A DNA stretch of 64,000 bases from Saksenaea vasiformis B4078 (Eukaryota; Mucoromycota; Mucoromycetes; Mucorales; Saksenaeaceae), in the NCBI GenBank assembly GCA_000697055.1, contig JNDT01001794.1, positions 83,864 through 147,863 of the forward strand, written 5' to 3'. The position numbers were made by a program, and so were the translations under genes. The notes beneath the pieces were generated by a model. That model saw nothing but the letters and a program-made list of their open reading frames with translations. It was not told the DNA's origin and did not search any database. Below are positions 20,938 through 31,342 of this stretch, in pieces; position 1 is the stretch's first letter, and the number at the start of each line of letters is the position of its first letter.

Positions 20938-23900
20938 TTAAATTATCCAGTGGCCATGTGCCCGCCGATTTCTTTGATCCACTGCTTTTTTGTACCATTC
21001 AATAGCTTTGTCGATGTCTTTCTTTTCATCGAGGTAAATATTTCCAAGCGTGTATTGCGCATCTTCATTTCCTTGATCCGCCGCTTTTTGGTACCATTCA
21101 ATTGCTTTGTCGATGTCTTTCTTTTCATCGAGGTAAATATATCCAAGATTGATCTGCGCACCTTCATTTCCTTGATCCGCCGCTTTTTGGTGCCATTCAA
21201 TTGCTTTGTCGATGTCTTCCTTTTCATCAAAGTAAATATCTCCAAGTGTGCATTGCGCATCTTCATTTCCTTGATCCGCCGCTTTTTGGTACCATTCAAT
21301 TGCTTTGTCGATGTCTTTCTTTTCATCGAGGTAAATATATCCAAGATTGATCTGCGCACCTTCATTTCCTTGATCCGCCGCTTTTTGGTGCCATTCAATT
21401 GCTTTGTCGATGTCTTCCTTTTCATCAAAGTAAATATCTCCAAGTGTGCATTGCGCATCTTCATTTCCTTGATCCGCCGCTTTTTGGTACCATTCAATTG
21501 CTTTGTCGATGTCTTTCTTTTCATCGAGGTAAATATATCCAAGATTGATCTGCGCACCTTCATTTCCTTGATCCGCCGCTTTTTGGTGCCATTCAATTGC
21601 TTTGTCGATGTCTTCCTTTTCATCAAAGTAAATATCTCCAAGTGTGCATTGCGCATCTTCATTTCCTTGATCCGCCGCTTTTTGGTACCATTCAATTGCT
21701 TTGTCGATGTCTTTCTTTTCATCGAGGTAAATATCTCCAAGTGTCTTTTGCGCATCTTCATTTCCTTGATCCGCTGCTTTTTGGTGCCATTCAAATGCTT
21801 TGTTGATGTCTTCCTTCACTCCATGTCCCCAACGGTACATCTCTCCAAGTGTGTATTGCGCATTTTCATTTCCTTGATCAGCTGCATTTTTGCACCATTC
21901 ATACGCCTTGGAGAACAATTCCTCTGCTTTCTCATCGTCCTCCTCCACACCCCACCCAGACCAATACATCGCTCCTAGATTGTTTTGTCCAATTCCATGT
22001 CCCTGATCTGCTGCTTTTTGGTACCATGCAGCTGCTTTCTCATTGTCTTCGCGCACACCTCGTCCGTGATAGTACATATCGCCCAGTTTGATTTGTGCAT
22101 CGGCATTCCCCTGCTCCGCTGCCTTTTTGTACCGTTCAGCTGCTTTCTTGCTGTCTCGACGTACACCTCGTCCATGTTTATACATATCCCCAAGTTTCGT
22201 TTGTGCGTCGCTATTTCCCTGGTCAGCCGCCTTCTCGTACCACTCGTGTGCTTTAATGTAGTGTTTATCCGCACCAACATCCGAGCAGTATATATCTCCA
22301 AGCGCGAGTTGCGCCCATTCATTACCGTGATCCGCTGCTTTCTTGTACCATTCAATTGCTTTGGTATCGTCTTTCTTTACGGCAAGTCCGTAGAAATACA
22401 TATTTCCAAGGTGAAGTTGCACATCCTCATTTCCTTGGTCAGCTAACTTCTCATACAACGTAATATCGTTGGTGTAATCTTTGCCCTCGTCGCTGTAAAT
22501 AACTTCAGGTCCTTCCTTAGTCTCGTTGCTCAGTTTGGGGTCTTTGTGATCTCTTCCTCTCCTATCGCCGTGACCATGTATATCTTCATTTCCTAGACCT
22601 ACAAGTCTTCCATCTAAGTTCACAGGGTCTTCATTTGTTGCGCCCTCGTGATTAAATACATCTTCTTCAGGCTCGTTTTGCACATATTCACTTTCTTGAT
22701 TGGCAGCTTCTGTGCTCAGACTGACGTCTTCCTGATATTCATGCAAGCTGCCTTCAGGGCTCGGTATGTGACTAGAATTGTTTGAAGTCTCTCCACTTTC
22801 TCGAGTAACAACTTCCAGTTCTATATTAATATTGTCGTTATCATCAGAATCGTCGCTGAATATATCTTTTTCAGGTTCGTTTTGCAAGTTTTCATGTCCA
22901 TTGTCTATGGCTCTGTTGCTGCCTTGGTCCAGAACTTGCATCCAACTCATGTCTTCAACCTTGTCTACCGTACCTTCATTGCTTTTGGCGAGCGTTTTGA
23001 AGACTTCTATTGCATTTTCTTCCACCACGTGTCCAAGCTTATTATCCGAAAATGCTCTGTCGTAGACCTCCTCCACTTGAAGCCGTTCATTCTCCCCAAG
23101 AATGCTATATATCGGCTTCACATCTTTGAACTGAATAATGGCTGGCCTGGATCTCGTAGTTTCTTTCCAGTTTCCTAGTCCGTCTACGAAAAATGTTCCG
23201 GGATTGCCACCTATCACAAGTTTACTTAGCAACAATCAAAGTTATGTGATGGAAAATACCTATAACTTCCCAGTATTTATGATTTCTGATAGCGTTTGTA
23301 ACGTTCTCTGCTACATTTTCACTGGACTGTATTTCTTGACGCTCGTTCTCTAGTCCACAACCGTTTCCATCCTGTATCCTTGAACTCGCATTCTTACAAG
23401 CAAGTAGACCACCTGAACCATGAGACAGTTAGATAATGTTACACATGTATTAATCACAGTACCAAGTAATATTTTGTACGGATAGTAGTATCCGAATCGT
23501 CCAAACACTGTTTGCAGGGCTTCATATTTCTTCGTATTGGTACCTTTCTCCAAAGCATGTTGCACAGCTTTCCTAAAACGGTCCGCTGCTTTGACATGTT
23601 CCAAAGACAAGTGTACCTGTAGAAAATATGGAATTGAATCGTCCATAAATTCCTAGCTGATTCCTTACTTCTCCCCAAGAAACATAAGAGACGATGTATT
23701 CGACCGAGTCTTTTCCAAAAGACCGTTGGCGTTGTTGACGTGCGCTGCAACTAGATTCCGCAGCAATATCATAAGCAAACGTTTTAGACGGCAAGCGGTG
23801 AAAGCTGTCATCCATCAATAATCTGTTCATGAAACCATCCGTTTCTATGGCTTTCGTACACGTATATTCCACAAATGGCTTTTCGCAGGGATGAGTGTGA

Positions 23901-24116
23901 ACGAGTCTTAGAATATTTTCTTTCCCTTCTTCAATCTCTATTGCAGAGTATTCGGCTGTGTATCCGTCAAAATGGATGCCTCGGGTGCATCGGTTGACAG
24001 CATCGTACGTCAAAAATTGACTAAGCTATTGGAAATCTTAGGCGACCGCATGTAGAAAGACCACTTCGCCTTGTTACATTAGATGATAATTTCTCTGTCG
24101 TGTCGTGCAAGACCAT
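20938..24116 (-). CDS. MACPF-like domain plus SEL1-repeat protein
   Basis: SEL1 repeats are TPR-like helical pairs that act as protein-binding scaffolds. The long last exon ends at 20938 and holds an acidic linker (about 22460-23000) followed by about 15 SEL1 repeats of the pattern A-EWYQKAADQGNEDAQ-LGDIY. Upstream exons lie near 23222-23350, 23440-23640 and 23660-24005, joined by short GT...AG introns. They encode FGYYYPYKILLG, a GG-containing strand, WEVIGGNPGTFF, then IIQFKDVKPIYSIL. This order resembles the second half of membrane-attack-complex/perforin domains, in which a conserved V-GG strand precedes a PI-LL motif. That part is inference. The first exon is unclear; ATG 24116-24114 is one candidate. 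No function was tested or assumed. Confidence 0.65.
21060..21720 (-). repeat. Near-identical 198 bp coding repeats, three copies
   Basis: The block starting CTTTTCATCGAGGTAAATAT recurs at 21121, 21319 and 21517, exactly 198 bases apart. Each unit codes for two alternating SEL1 repeats of 33 residues (…DIYFDEKED… then …YIYLDEKKD…). The copies are almost identical in DNA, unlike the SEL1 repeats on either side. Confidence 0.95.
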
Positions 24117-24390
24117 TGAAAAGAAGAAGGGGACGTCGTAGAGTCTGTCATCCTTTTATTAAGAAGAGCGCTCGGAATGGCGCCATTTAAGTTCCGTTCA
24201 GGTGCATGTAAGCCGACGTGAGACAACGGACGCCTATCATCTTAAAGTGGAAAGCAAAAACACTCTCAGACGCGGAAGGTCCGTATGTTGGCCAGTGAAC
24301 CGGTGATGGGCACACAACCGCAAATATGTGCCTTCCATTCAGAGAATGTGGCAAAATGTTGAGCACAAATTGAGCGACGTGCATCTCTCT

Positions 24391-24454
24391 TCCTTCATTT
24401 ACACGACACAATGTCAAAAACAAAACTAAATCAAGAGACTGAGGAAAATAAAAT
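24391..24454. repeat. Dispersed repeat, copy B
   Basis: Second copy of the sequence at 20826-20890, located just downstream of the SEL1 pseudogene at 24.5-25.5 kb. Confidence 0.7.
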
Positions 24455-24486
24455 CATTATCTATTTTCTATCTGTAGATCTAACAG

Positions 24487-25515
24487 TCTCGCTTTCGCCA
24501 ACCAATATCCTTGATCCGCTTCTTTTTCGGTACTATTCAACTGCTTTGCCGACGTCTTCCTTTTCATATCTGTAAATATCTCCCAATCTATATTGCGCAA
24601 TATCATTTCCTTGATCAGCCGCTTTTAGGTACCATTCAACTGCTTTGTTGATGTCTTTCTTGCTTTTTCTGTAAATATCTCCGAGATTGAGCTGCGCATC
24701 TTCGTTTCCTTGATCCGCTGCCTTTTGGTACCATTCGATCGCTTTGCTGACGTCGTTCTTTTCATCTTTGTAAACATTTCCAAGTCTCCATTCCGCCCGC
24801 ATACATCCTTGATCCGCTCCTTTTTGGTACCATTCAATTGCTTTGTCGATGTCCTTCTTTTCATGTCGGTAATATATCCAACCGCGAGTAGCGCGTCTTC
24901 ACTTCCTTGATCTTCCGCTTTTTGGTACCATTCAATCGCCTTGTCCATGTCTCTCATTTCATACCTGTAGATATCTCCAAGTCTCATTTGCATATCTTCA
25001 TTTCCTTGATCCGCCGCTTTTTGGTACAGTTCAATTATTTTCCTGTAATCTTTAGCTACACCGCGTCCATATTCGTTCATAATTACAAGCTTGGTTTGTG
25101 CACCGTCATTTCCTTGGTTTGCTGCATTTTCGCACCACTTAACCGCCTTGCAGCACAGTTCCTCCGCTTTCTCTTTGTCTTTTTCCACACCCCATCCAAG
25201 AGAATACATGACTCCAAGATTGTGCTGCCCAATTCCATATCCTTGATCAGATGCTTTTCGGTACCATTCAACTGCTTTCTTTCCGTCTACATGTACGCCT
25301 TGTCCGTGATAGTACATATCGCCCAGTTTGGTTTGTGCATTGGGCTTCCCCTGCTCTGCTGCTTTTACGTACCATTCAGCTGCTTTCTTTTTGTCTCGAT
25401 TTACACCTCGTCCATATCTGTGCATATCTCCGAGTCTGGTTTGCGTCATGCTATTACCCTGACCAGCTGCCTTTCTGTACCATTCCGTTGCTTTGAGGTA
25501 GTCCTTATCGGTGAT
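24487..25515 (-). pseudogene. SEL1-repeat gene copy 2, decayed
   Basis: About nine SEL1 repeats are readable on the minus strand from 25515 downward, with motifs such as GDMYYHGQGV and GVMYSLGWGV that parallel the intact gene at 20.9-23.2 kb in the same order. A frame change near 24870 follows a one-base loss. A conserved Trp codon has become TAG near 24531, where AVEW would continue. The MACPF-like exons were not found upstream. It is most simply a 5'-truncated duplicate that has lost function. Confidence 0.8.
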
Positions 25516-25825
25516 AGCTTGGTTTAGCGAAGGGTAATACGGTAAATATCAATACAAGTATTTTATCTGGAAAATGCTCGACTGGACATTATCGTGGTGT
25601 CCTCCTCTCATACTTTTTTGGCGTGGTTAGCGAGCGTTGATTTGCCCAAACTCAACTTTGATTGGGTGCTTTCAATCCGAATAGAAAGCGGAAGCACCAT
25701 CAAACACGGAGATTCGTATGTTGGCGGGTGAACCAGTGATGGGAGCTTGTAATAATCATGTACCTCCTATTGGAAGAATATATACAAACGCTGAGCATAA
25801 GCGTTAACGGAAACATATCTCTTTT
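25516..25825. other. Spacer between SEL1 copies
   Basis: Contains a stretch near 25710 (CGTATGTTGGCGGGTGAACC) similar to 24282-24310, another piece of duplicated flank. No gene was seen. Confidence 0.4.
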
Positions 25826-25890
25826 TTCCTGAGTTACACGACACTGTGTCAAAAACAAAACGGAGTCCAGAGACTGAGGAAAACGAAAAC
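25826..25890. repeat. Dispersed repeat, copy C
   Basis: Third copy of the 20826-20890 sequence, downstream of the shortest SEL1 relic. Confidence 0.7.
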
Positions 25891-25929
25891 AATTATTTAA
25901 TCAATTATCCCTTTTTCAACTTGTAAGGC

Positions 25930-26115
25930 CATTAGGCTCGCTTCGCCAGCCAATATCTTTGATCCGCTGCCTTTTGGTATCATTCGATTGCCTTGCTAAT
26001 GTTGCTCTTTTCACAATAGTAAGTATCTCCAAGGTAGAATTGCGCACATGCATTCCTTTGATCCACTGTCTTTTGTTACCATTCAATTGCTCTGCTAATG
26101 TCGTTGTTTTCATAA
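25930..26115 (-). pseudogene. SEL1-repeat relic, copy 3
   Basis: Less than two SEL1 repeats remain. The pattern DISRAIEW, DQRNACAQFYLGDTYY, KAIE, YQKAADQ is readable, but a Tyr codon and a Trp codon have become stops. With the downstream repeat C it marks a third, almost erased member of the tandem family. Confidence 0.7.
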
Positions 26116-26150
26116 TATTAAAATTAAAAGTAAAAAATAGGGATGATAAT

Positions 26151-28275
26151 TTAGTCGATGACAAATGCAAATGAGTGTGCAATCGCATTTTCCACAGACT
26201 TGTTGCCGTTTGTGATATAAGGCTGCAGTAGATCAGCCAATTCCTCCAACTTCCTATTCAAGCCATTATTCTTCAAGATCGTAATCGTCATAGCGTTTTG
26301 AAAGAGATTCATGATTTCTTGCAAGGAGGTCCGTATTTTTCCATTGCTGCTTGACAAACATTCATCTACTAGATTTCTGTCAAGCAAAGCATGATCACCA
26401 TCTTTCAGCACATTGATTGCAACACTAGACAAAACTCGAGTAGCAGAATTGCGTCCACGGTCGAGATCAGCCAACGTAAAAAGGGAATATGGGTGGCACT
26501 GGTGAGCTCTGGTTATTGGGCCAGATGCACGACACAGGTAATACGTTGAAGGTACGTGGAATTTTGTTCGCAATTGTCGAAGCTGGCTCATGATATCACT
26601 TCTGGTAATAGATGTTGCATCAATGTTTTTGGCCAGTGCCAGCGCTTTGTCCACAGATTCTAGATCAAGGTAGATGCAGGTTGAGAGCAAATCCGTAATG
26701 TTGGACAACTTGAAGATTGTAGTGATGGCACCGACGCTAGGCTTTACCACTTGATCAAGATGCATCGCTGAGGTAACTAGTGCGTTGTGCGATAGTGTGC
26801 CAATTACTAACTTTGGTCCTTCATTGGTGTCAAGAGTGGTTGGCCACACGTCTGGATACCTTGTTTGAATGGGTGGCGGTAATGAAGTAGGAATGACAGA
26901 TTACTTTCTAGTTCCAAATGGCTCACGGTGGGCATCTACACCCTTTTTTCTGTCATATACCTCGATCGTATTGGCCATAATCGCAATACCAGTAGTGCCA
27001 TCGCGGATGATTGAACCTGCAAGCAATTGAGCGGCGGCATATTTCATATGAGGATGAAACGTTCAATCGTGTTTAGTAGGTCGCACAACTCGTCAGATAA
27101 GTCTGTGTACCGGCGTCTTTGAAGAAGCTTTGCGTATGGCGAGATCGAAAGGAGGGCTTTAATATGAACATTTGGTGGAATGTTGACATTGGCGCAGTGG
27201 GTACATATATCAGTTTCATCAAATTTCCGTTTCACTGGTAGTGTTTGTGCGACTGTTATATTATCGTCTGAGATGACTTTTTGAATGACAACGGGATGCG
27301 CAAGTGCATTATATTCTATGCCACTCGTGTTTACCATTGAAAATGGTTGTAAGTTGAGGGTATCAAGGGTATACATTGTCTTTTTCTTGGATTGATTAGG
27401 CGGATGTCCAGAAGTTTTGTAGATATGAGATTGTTTTCCAAATCAAAAGATGACGAATAAATATGCAACGTTTCAACGGCCGCTGATGTTTTAAGAAATA
27501 TGATTGATTGAAATGATCGCCGATGTACGAGTAGCATAAACGCTTCTAAAGAGGACGCACTCGTTTTATTTAGAAGGGGTCGTTTGAAAGAAATGACGTG
27601 TGATGTGCGAACATGCAGCATTTACTAAACTTTCGGACGTTCCGATGAGACACGACCATCCTCCTTATCTGTATCAACTTGTTGGCATGCATATTAAGTC
27701 GCATTTTCACGGTTTCGTTGATAGTTTTCGGCAATGTTGGATGTAGGCTCTTTTAAAGTTGGTACAGATACTACTCGTGGGACTGTAACCATATTGCGAT
27801 CGCTGTCTAGTTCATTATCTGTGAGCTGTTCGAGTACTTTGTGCTGTTCACTACATGGAAACAAAACAAACAATGAGTGCATTGCCTCCCTTCAGTTTTC
27901 CTACTTGTTATATGTACTGTCAACTGGAACGTCTGTACTAATTGATTCATCATGCACAGTAACATGTTCAGCAACCTCTTCAAGTGTTTCAAACTGAGAA
28001 GTACAGCTTGGACATAAATAATAAGTACATATTTTCAATGTTGCTTGAGAAGAAGAGGTTTTATCTTGGGTGGGTCTGCCAATATAAAATCGCTTCAGGC
28101 ACAAGTTATGTTGTTTCTTCACATGGCTTCGAAGTTTAGTTCGATTACAATATTCATCATCGTCTCTGCATAAATGGCAAGCTAACACAGAGCGGGTGAT
28201 TCCAAATCCACTGCCATGCCTGTTGTTTGCATGATAAGATGAAAAGAGAAGTTGAGTACTGTTTTCCTTTATCAA
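26151..28275 (-). CDS. Uncharacterised protein(s) with C2H2 and CxxC modules
   Basis: Minus-strand open segments follow each other: 28275-27901, 27882-27694, 27376-27044 and 26849-26151. The first has two C2H2-like fingers, CHLCRDDDEY...HVKKQH and CPSCTSQFETLEEVAEHVTVH. The third starts at a true ATG (27376) and has CTHCANVN. The last is a helical domain of about 230 residues that I do not recognise. Whether they form one gene or two is unclear. Around 27055 the frame appears to shift by one base relative to the paralogous fragment at 20570, where ELCKLLN is followed by FHPH. The finger region suggests nucleic-acid or protein binding; the rest is unknown. Confidence 0.4.
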
Positions 28276-28421
28276 GTGTTTTTTATCTTCTATTTTTATT
28301 TTATTTTATTTTTTTTTTTACTTGAGTCGCGTTTTACTTGGTCGGCCTTCCCTTTTTTTCTCTTTTCATGTGTCCGCGTTTCTTTTACTTGGCCTCTTCT
28401 TTTTTTTTTTTAATTTTTTTC

Positions 28422-28585
28422 TTATTGGCCGGTAGCCTTTTCCTTATTGCCTGGTAGCCTTTTCCTTATTGCCTGGTAACCTTTTTCTTATTGGCCGGTA
28501 GCCTTTTTCTTATCACTGGTAGCCTTTTTTTTATTGGCCGATAGCCTTTTTCTTATTGCCTGCTAGCCTTTTTCTTATTAGCTGA
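28422..28585. repeat. Minisatellite, about 22 bp unit, 7-8 copies
   Basis: The unit is approximately TTTTTCTTATTGGCCGGTAGCC, with variants GCCTGGTAACC, CACTGGTAGCC and GCCGATAGCC. Spacing is 21-22 bases without unique spacers. Confidence 0.9.
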
Positions 28586-28589
28586 TGCT

Positions 28590-29765
28590 AGGGGTCGGCG
28601 CGAACAGATACGACAATAATAGATATCCGTATTCGTTAGTCAAATAAAATGGATGTCCATATTTGTTCGATTATTCGAGTAGTGCAGCTTTATGCTGTAA
28701 TTAACGAGATGTCATGTAAGCGAGAGGTTCAGTAGAGGAACATTACGTAGTTCGCAAATGCTTTAGTTAACGAGTGGCCGTTAAGTTATAGGATCAGTGA
28801 AGCAAAAAGGGAAAGGCATAATTCGGAAACGTAATCTAAGAGTGTAATATTTAAGTGACTTAAACAAAAGGGAGACGGCGTAACCTCCACTTTTTTCCTC
28901 TTTCTTATTTTAGCCCTTATACTCAACTGAAGTCATTGACTTGCATGAAGAACGACGACAGTCATATTCAACTCAAAAATGATGCATCAACACACCTCGA
29001 CAGTCATACCGAGGTCAGAATTAAACTTCGACACAGCTCGACAGTCATACACGAGTCAGAATTAAAGTTCGACATACACTAGCGGTCATACTGCATTGAC
29101 GAGTCAAGCAAGTCATGCCGCTTCAGAATAGTATTCCCTTTTCTTGCATTGATGAATTTTGTATAAATACCCCAACCTTTCATCAATAAATCGACAGGTT
29201 ATTCAAAGCTTAAACACAAGCTATTCTAAGGCTATTACGCCTCTCAAGCAATCTTCTCAAGGCTTTCTCTAAAGGTTTTCTTATTACACCTGCCTATTCG
29301 CTACACCTCCGTTGGTCACTCTCAAAAGAAACCACCGTTAACCCGAATCTTTTGATTCTCCTTTTTTTTTATCCTTTTCTTTTCTCTTTTCTTATCTTTT
29401 CTTTTATTTTTACCGAGATCTTATTTCTCCCGATCCAACTCGCTGATAACCAGAGTAATACTTATACCTCACACATACATTCCTATTTGACAATCCAACA
29501 CGAGATCACAGGTAATCTTAAACACGATCTAACTAACAATCGGATTCCTTTATCAAATAGAATCTCGCAAGTCTTGTCTATCGACGACTTCACCCCTATT
29601 TATCTTCTCTGATAAATATCTTAGTCTTGGTGTTTGACTAAAAACCACACCTGGTGCTCACACTTAACGGAATCTGAATATCTGAAGTCTATCCAAAATT
29701 TGAATCCCTTTTAATCCGAAACTTGAATAATTGAACTTCTCCGGTAAAATAACAGCGTTCACAAC
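28590..29765 (+). mobile_element. Possible solo LTR or LTR-like promoter region
   Basis: The stretch has a TATAAATA box at 29162 followed within about 25 bases by AATAAA at 29185. Direct repeats lie upstream (28955-29110), and the region ends abruptly where homology to the 24 kb gene begins at about 29766. This arrangement is common in fungal LTRs. No matching second LTR, primer-binding site or polyprotein was found, so the call is weak. The minus-strand relic next to it appears cut off at this edge. Confidence 0.3.
28955..29110. repeat. About 42 bp direct repeats, 3-4 copies
   Basis: CGACAGTCAT recurs at 28955, 28998 and 29039, and in altered form near 29082. The last copies share CGAGTCAGAATTAAA. 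Possibly an upstream activating array. Confidence 0.8.
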
Positions 29766-29975
29766 GGGTACATCGATCGACAACATCATCCGCCAAAATT
29801 GACTGAGTCATTGGGAATGCTAGGTAAAAAGGTCATTTTGTCTTGTTACATTATATAATAATGTCTCGTTTGAACTGTAGAAACTCGTCGAGAGTGAAAA
29901 AAGAAACGTTTTAGCGCCTATCACCCTTTTATCCACATGAGTTCTCGGGACTGCTCCGTTTAAATCCCACAAGGT
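29766..29975 (-). pseudogene. Relic of the 5' end of the MACPF-like/SEL1 gene
   Basis: Minus-strand sequence here matches about 23988-24190 (for example AATGTAACAAGRC, CTTAGTCAATTTT versus CTCAGTCAATTTT, CCGATGCACCCG versus TCGATGTACCCG). It covers the promoter-side and first coding bases of the MACPF-like/SEL1 gene and stops abruptly at 29766. It is degraded. Confidence 0.6.
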
Positions 29976-31342
29976 CTATGTTAAGCTCAGTATATCAACT
30001 ATTAGCTACTGCTTTCTGGACAAATTTCTACGCTACTCTAAACAACTTTTGCATCCAGAAAGAACCAATCTTGCGCTGAAAAGAAGTGAGCGTACGCAGT
30101 TAATATACCAATTATGGCAGAAAGACCGTACATTACTTACATGAAGTTTGTCCTCCCGCGGACGCAAGGTTTATTGGAATGGCGTAGAACATATTTCATG
30201 ACTAGTAAAATGAAACGAATGGTGGTATATTTTACTTACCCCTAAGGTATACTGCCGCTCGTGCCTGAGACATATCTCTTTTGTATTTTATAAAGACAGG
30301 ACGTTAATGATCGGTGCTCGTTGCCTCAAAGATCATAATCTGAATTCGTGCTCAGATATACTGGAGTCATACAGTTGCATGACGTTTTCATCACTTCTAC
30401 GGCTACATGTTTCGTTTACCAGATTATTTGCCATACGTTGGATTGACAAAGAAGGCGAAGAAATGTATTAAAAAAACAAAACTTAGTATTCCCCTTAAGT
30501 ACACGTTACTTCCTGTCACCCGGAACATAACTTTTGCGTGAGACGATAGGACTCTATCACCGACACGATTTTTACATGAGTCAACGGAATCCCTGCTTAT
30601 GACATACCGCTTGCATGACATAACAAAATTCGATCACTGATACACCTTTTGCAAGAGACAAAAGATCCCTATTTGCAACACAAAGCAATCGACATGAACG
30701 CAACATGAAAGAGTATGACACGCAAATCATAGTGTTGAATAAACGTGGAAGGCCATTCTTCAAAACGCAGACCTCATCTGGAGGATCTCAATCAAAATAT
30801 CACCGATGTGTCCCGGCAGACCAATCACATCCAGATATTGATGGTGTCCATTCACACTGTCATTCCATCTGCCTTTGCACAACAATGCCATAGTCAGTCA
30901 AACTGTCTCTTTAGGTGTCCTTCATCTCTAAACGCAAGTCGATTATTATTAATGAAACTATCAAAGGGTTATTATTGACCGTTCCATCGAGATAGATACA
31001 CAGTAATCACTGTCAAGTAGTTGCATCTTCGATATGAAGCAATGGATAAAGCCACTGTAAAGATTATGCGTTGCACCATCCTCTGCAAACTGACGATTGC
31101 TGCCGACCTAGGCTCCTATTAGCAATACTAAAAGGTCAGGAGCTTCTATTGAAAAATAATTATCATTATGATATGAAATAGAATCATCTTTGCTATCCAC
31201 GCATCTCTTTCACAGAGACAAGCTCGTCGTAAGTCCAACGTGGAATGTGACTCGGAGATGCAACTCCCGAGAGCGGATGTCGAATTGAACCAATGAAGAC
31301 GGTGTGAGGAAGAAGCACGAACGTGCATACAGTTCTCTTTCT
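29976..31342. other. Intergenic, upstream of the exocyst-like gene
   Basis: No gene or repeat was recognised. A divergent open frame at 31210-31479 is antisense to the exocyst gene start and is not considered real. Confidence 0.4.

Noticed and set aside
20943..21978. Long open frames in two other readings (283 codons minus, 342 codons plus) over the SEL1 array.
   Set aside because: They arise because the 198 bp repeats have a length divisible by three and lack stops in several frames; only the SEL1 frame has the family pattern.
28422..28585. CRISPR-like array of short repeats.
   Set aside because: Units abut without unique spacers, and the context is eukaryotic; it is a minisatellite.
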